NCBI GenBank assembly: GCA_958448165.1
Contig: CAUDCW010000002.1
Span: forward strand, 223,653 to 287,652
DNA length: 64,000 bases
Reading direction: 5' to 3'
Source: an uncultured Oscillospiraceae bacterium
Lineage (GTDB): Bacteria > Bacillota > Clostridia > Oscillospirales > Acutalibacteraceae
Made by a program: the position numbers and the translations under genes. This document shows, one piece after another, positions 61,375 to 64,000 of the stretch (position 1 is its first letter; each line of letters starts with the position of its first letter). The notes under the pieces are model-generated. The model did no database searches. It was not told the DNA's origin and saw nothing but the letters and a program-made list of their open reading frames with translations.

Positions 61375-61776
61375 TTATCTTGCATTTATTCTATTCACGA
61401 AAGCTAAATAGCAGGCGAAGTGTCCGATGGCTTTGCGGTTATATAGATCATCTTCTTCGTAGCCAAGCTCGTTACGTCATGCGGCGGTTCTGCCTTGTTG
61501 TTTTAAATAACGCACCAGCATATTGCAATGCGTTATTACGGAGTTGTGGCAGGAAGTCCTGCCAGAGTCTTGCTCGTTTTTCTCCTTGCGGCTAAGCAAC
61601 AGCCAATTTGCCCGGATTGCAGCATAGCGAGTTGCGACCTTCATTAACTCATCATATAACTCCAGTGTTTCCACATCAGAGCCGATTTCGGCAAGCATTT
61701 CCGCATGAATCATCTGCATTTTTTCAAATGAAATTGCTTTTGACTGTTTCAAATATTCCTCGTAAGTACAAATCAT
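61375..61776 (-). pseudogene. DUF3232-like element gene with in-frame TGA
   Basis: The first frame gives 99 residues (MICTYEEYLKQSKAISFEKM..., LMKVATRYAAIRANWLLLS) and stops at TGA after GRTAA. In the same frame the reading continues RNELGYEEDDLYNRKAIGHF and AFVNRINAR to TAA at 61375, the expected family end, where a Trp codon (TGG) would normally sit. A single nonsense change therefore explains it. The family is common in Clostridia integrative elements, function unknown. Confidence 0.7.
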
Positions 61777-61847
61777 AATGAACCCACCTTTCCTTTTTAG
61801 AAGTATAGCTTACGGCATATTTTGCAGGAAGTCCAGTGGATTCTTAA

Positions 61848-62471
61848 TTAATACTTCGGCAAAATCAGCCGTTTTTCTACCACCTCGGCCACTAGCTGTA
61901 AAGTATTCTGGTAGCCCGTTTTCTGCAAAATATTCTTGATGTGGTACTTGACTGTATTTAGCGTAATATCCAGATCTGCCGCAATCTCTTCGTATTTTCT
62001 GCCTTGCGCCAGCTCCCGAATAATATCAAATTCCCGACTGGTAAACTCAGCGCTGTTGCTGTATCCAATGCGAATCACCGGCGTATCCTCGGGATAAACA
62101 TATTCACCATTCATCACCCGGTCGCAAACCTCCATCAAGGCAGTGCTGCCATATTCCTTATACCAAAAGCCATTACAGCCGCATGTCTTTGCCTTTTGAA
62201 TAAAGGAATGTTCCGGCATGGAAGTCATAATGACAATCTTGATTTTAGGATTGTACTGTTTGATCTTTGCCGCAGCTTTCAGGCCGGATTCTTCGTCAGC
62301 CGTACATACATCCATCAAGATTAAATCGACACTTCCACGCAGACAGGCAATTTCTGCATTGGCTGCATTTTCTATGGAGGCGTACAGGACATATCTTTCT
62401 GATTTAGCAATCTGGCTCTCGATGGCGTCCCGGGTAATCCTGGAATCTTCTACTACTAAAACCTGTATCAT
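61848..62471 (-). CDS. NarL/LuxR-type response regulator
   Basis: A 207-residue regulator. Receiver: VVEDSR at the start, phospho-acceptor D in LILMDVC (about 54), T in IVIMTSM, then Lys in WYKEYGS. The C-terminal LuxR HTH (about 142-205) reads FTSREFDIIRELAQGRKYEEIA and LNTVKYHIKNILQKTG. It overlaps the kinase stop by 4 bases. Good GGAGGACGGAC before ATG. Confidence 0.92.
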   Translation of the reverse strand: MIQVLVVEDSRITRDAIESQIAKSERYVLYASIENAANAEIACLRGSVDLILMDVCTADEESGLKAAAKIKQYNPKIKIVIMTSMPEHSFIQKAKTCGCNGFWYKEYGSTALMEVCDRVMNGEYVYPEDTPVIRIGYSNSAEFTSREFDIIRELAQGRKYEEIAADLDITLNTVKYHIKNILQKTGYQNTLQLVAEVVEKRLILPKY

Positions 62472-63499
62472 GTCCGTCCTCCTTTCTGAGGCTCATCCAA
62501 ATTAAAGGGAATATCGACAATTAGGGAAACGCTCTTGTCGCAGAGTACCTTTAGGGAGGCCCCTTCTTGTTCTAATCGCTGCCGTAATGCACTAAGGCCG
62601 TTACCCTCGGTAATACTTGAAACAGATACGCCGCCGTTGTCGGATATCTCTATATGATACCTTTGCTTGTCTTGTTTTATCTTTACCGTCAGTTCCGTAG
62701 CATCCGCATGGCGCACCGCATTGGTGAGTGCCTCTCGAACGGCGGCATATAGTAATTGCAATGCCTTGCGGCTTTTGGGCTGTTCTCCAAGGAAGGTAAC
62801 CTTACAGCCAATCAGCTCCGCAACCTGCATCAGTTCAGACTGCAGAGAGGAATCGGGAACCGTCCACACGGTAGAAATATTGGAAAAATCACGAATGGTG
62901 CTGTTCCAGCTTTCCCGCAGTACATCGGCGTTCTCGGCCAGACTGTCTTCTGTAATCGCCTTAGTGGTAGCCAGCAAACAGTGCCCCAGCTCATCATGGA
63001 TATGCATTTTGGCAGCGAGAATCTCTTTATTCAAATTGACTTCTACAATGCTGTCCAGCAAGGTTTTCTGCCGCTTTTGCATCTCTTGCAGCCGAATGGT
63101 GTTCTCGTACAGTTCTTCGCTGAGCCGGTAGAGTTCTGTAATTTCCGCCGCTTCAATCTGAACGGTATCGGAATCAAGAAACCTCAGTTCAAAACGCCAG
63201 ACTGAGCTGTCTGAGAAGCGGAAGAACAACTGTTGGTGGGTGCTTCCATTTTCATTGTCCGGATCTTTCGGCAGCCAGGACTGATTCAGTTTTTCCGCCT
63301 TGCCGTTATTGGCAAAGTTTGCGAGTTCCTCCCATGCCACCTTTGCATTCAAAATCGTGTGTCCGGTCAGCTCCAGCATCAGCTTGTTCATCTTCTCATT
63401 AACAAGAATGACCCGCCCGTCCAGCGCAGAGAAACAGATGCCGCCGGGATAAGAGTCAATTGCCTTTTTGATCATTTTGGCTGATGTTTTCTTTTTCAT
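62468..63499 (-). CDS. Soluble sensor histidine kinase
   Basis: A 343-residue kinase without membrane helices. It has a PAS-like N-terminal domain (KAIDSYPGGICFSALDGRVILVN), a second mixed domain (about 85-140), a coiled coil, and the HisKA_3-like region with the putative phospho-acceptor His in AAKMHIHDELGHCLLA. The GHKL ATPase is of the NarX/LiaS type: VREALTNAVRHADA and ISDNGGVSVS. The start at 63499 follows AGGAGAGGTGGGG; the longer frame to 63538 overlaps the preceding gene. It pairs with the LuxR-type regulator. Confidence 0.85.
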   Translation of the reverse strand: MKKKTSAKMIKKAIDSYPGGICFSALDGRVILVNEKMNKLMLELTGHTILNAKVAWEELANFANNGKAEKLNQSWLPKDPDNENGSTHQQLFFRFSDSSVWRFELRFLDSDTVQIEAAEITELYRLSEELYENTIRLQEMQKRQKTLLDSIVEVNLNKEILAAKMHIHDELGHCLLATTKAITEDSLAENADVLRESWNSTIRDFSNISTVWTVPDSSLQSELMQVAELIGCKVTFLGEQPKSRKALQLLYAAVREALTNAVRHADATELTVKIKQDKQRYHIEISDNGGVSVSSITEGNGLSALRQRLEQEGASLKVLCDKSVSLIVDIPFNLDEPQKGGRT

Positions 63500-64000
63500 G
63501 ACTGCCCCACCTCTCCTTCTTTCAAAAGTAGAAGCCAATAGCCTGCCGGAATTTTCTCTGTCTGAAGGCTATATCCGCCTTCTAAAGAACGGGAAACAAA
63601 CTCGTGATCTGTACCGGTAATCTCAAAGCAAACCGTATCGCTGATTTGGATTGCCACAGAAGTCAAACAAAAATCTGCCTCCTCTAAAATCTCTTCCAAA
63701 GTTTTCGTGATGAGAAGAATCAGCTCTGGTCCTAAATTCGATATGGGACAAAAATCCAGGCTTGTTCGGATGCCGATATTCTTCATACATTTGGCCATGT
63801 CCTGTAAGCTGATGGCTAAATCACTTATCGGAATCATCTGTTGTTCCTGGTAAGTGAGCTGTAAGTTGCAGAACCGCTTGATGTAGGTGCCGATGAGGCA
63901 AATGCAGTTCCAGTCATCCGTCGAAAGGGATTCATTTGATAAAAGCGCTGTTAACAGAACAAGCTGCCCGGCCACCTCCGAGGATAAGCTGTCGTAAATA
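63496..64000 (-). CDS. Histidine-kinase-like protein, partial
   Basis: Only the C-terminal about 166 residues are in the window, and the frame is open through its right edge (reading IYDSLSSEVAGQLVLLTALL). The DSLSSEV segment resembles the phospho-accepting helix region, and the rest (ELILLITKTLEEILEEADFCLTSVAIQI, then ISDTVCFEITG) looks like a degenerate GHKL ATPase without a clear N box or G boxes. It overlaps the next kinase by 4 bases. It could be an accessory sensor whose ATPase is inactive. Confidence 0.55.
   Translation of the reverse strand, partial: IYDSLSSEVAGQLVLLTALLSNESLSTDDWNCICLIGTYIKRFCNLQLTYQEQQMIPISDLAISLQDMAKCMKNIGIRTSLDFCPISNLGPELILLITKTLEEILEEADFCLTSVAIQISDTVCFEITGTDHEFVSRSLEGGYSLQTEKIPAGYWLLLLKEGEVGQS

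Overview
The window reads as a patch of a gut Clostridia genome (Ruminococcus / Oscillospiraceae-like). This is inferred from low to moderate GC, strong GGAGG ribosome sites, LytS- and AgrC-type kinases, TM2 and clostripain proteins, and families of large serine recombinases typical of Firmicutes integrative elements. No rRNA, tRNA or CRISPR array was seen. Most of the window is accessory DNA, and much of it consists of scars left by successive insertions.

Layout. (1) 1-~7.4 kb: the early half of a Mu-like transposable prophage. Leftward genes include a MuA-type transposase, a MuB-type ATPase, a run of small early proteins and a Cro-like regulator, opposed by a rightward CI/LexA-type repressor. 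The rest of the phage lies beyond the left edge. (2) 7.5-14.2 kb: a surface module of a small membrane protein, a two-component system with a SARP-like regulator, a clostripain-type lipoprotein and a secreted beta-helix protein. Three promoter-like sites with identical geometry (TTGTC direct repeats at 11-bp spacing, then an 11-nt gap to a -10 box) lie before the two output genes and none was noticed elsewhere. (3) 14.5-19.8 kb: an MMPL exporter, its repeat-rich partner and a TetR regulator. (4) 19.9-26.5 kb: recombinase debris, a non-coding repeat, a lipoprotein, a TM2 protein, and a three-gene operon of LytTR regulator, surface protein and AgrC-like kinase. (5) 27.2-38.5 kb: an island bounded by decayed IS30 and serine-recombinase genes and by two copies of a 34-bp direct repeat. 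It holds an overlapping operon of SNF2-like helicase, MoxR AAA ATPase and HExxH/vWA protein, facing a WYL regulator plus a PUA/EVE-like nuclease operon and an unrecognised gene. This is the best candidate for an undescribed conflict (defence) system. (6) 38.6-43.1 kb: small immunity-like genes followed by an XRE/WYL regulator pair. (7) 43.4-46.1 kb: tandem large serine recombinases, the upstream one decapitated. (8) 46.7-50.3 kb: a YczE-like and a MATE protein behind a strong promoter and terminator-like leader, then decayed DUF1697 and erythromycin-esterase genes. (9) 50.4-59.5 kb: a visibly more GC-rich block with membrane enzymes, hydrolases, an EFR1-type ferredoxin-flavodoxin, two TetR regulators and many frameshifted or truncated genes. 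(10) 59.5-64 kb: a tyrosine integrase tail, a serine recombinase fused to a McrB-like restriction gene remnant, a nonsense-interrupted element gene, and a NarL-type regulator with one full and one partial kinase gene.

Functions are read from motifs and family knowledge without database searches. Starts were moved to internal codons where a ribosome site made that clearly better.
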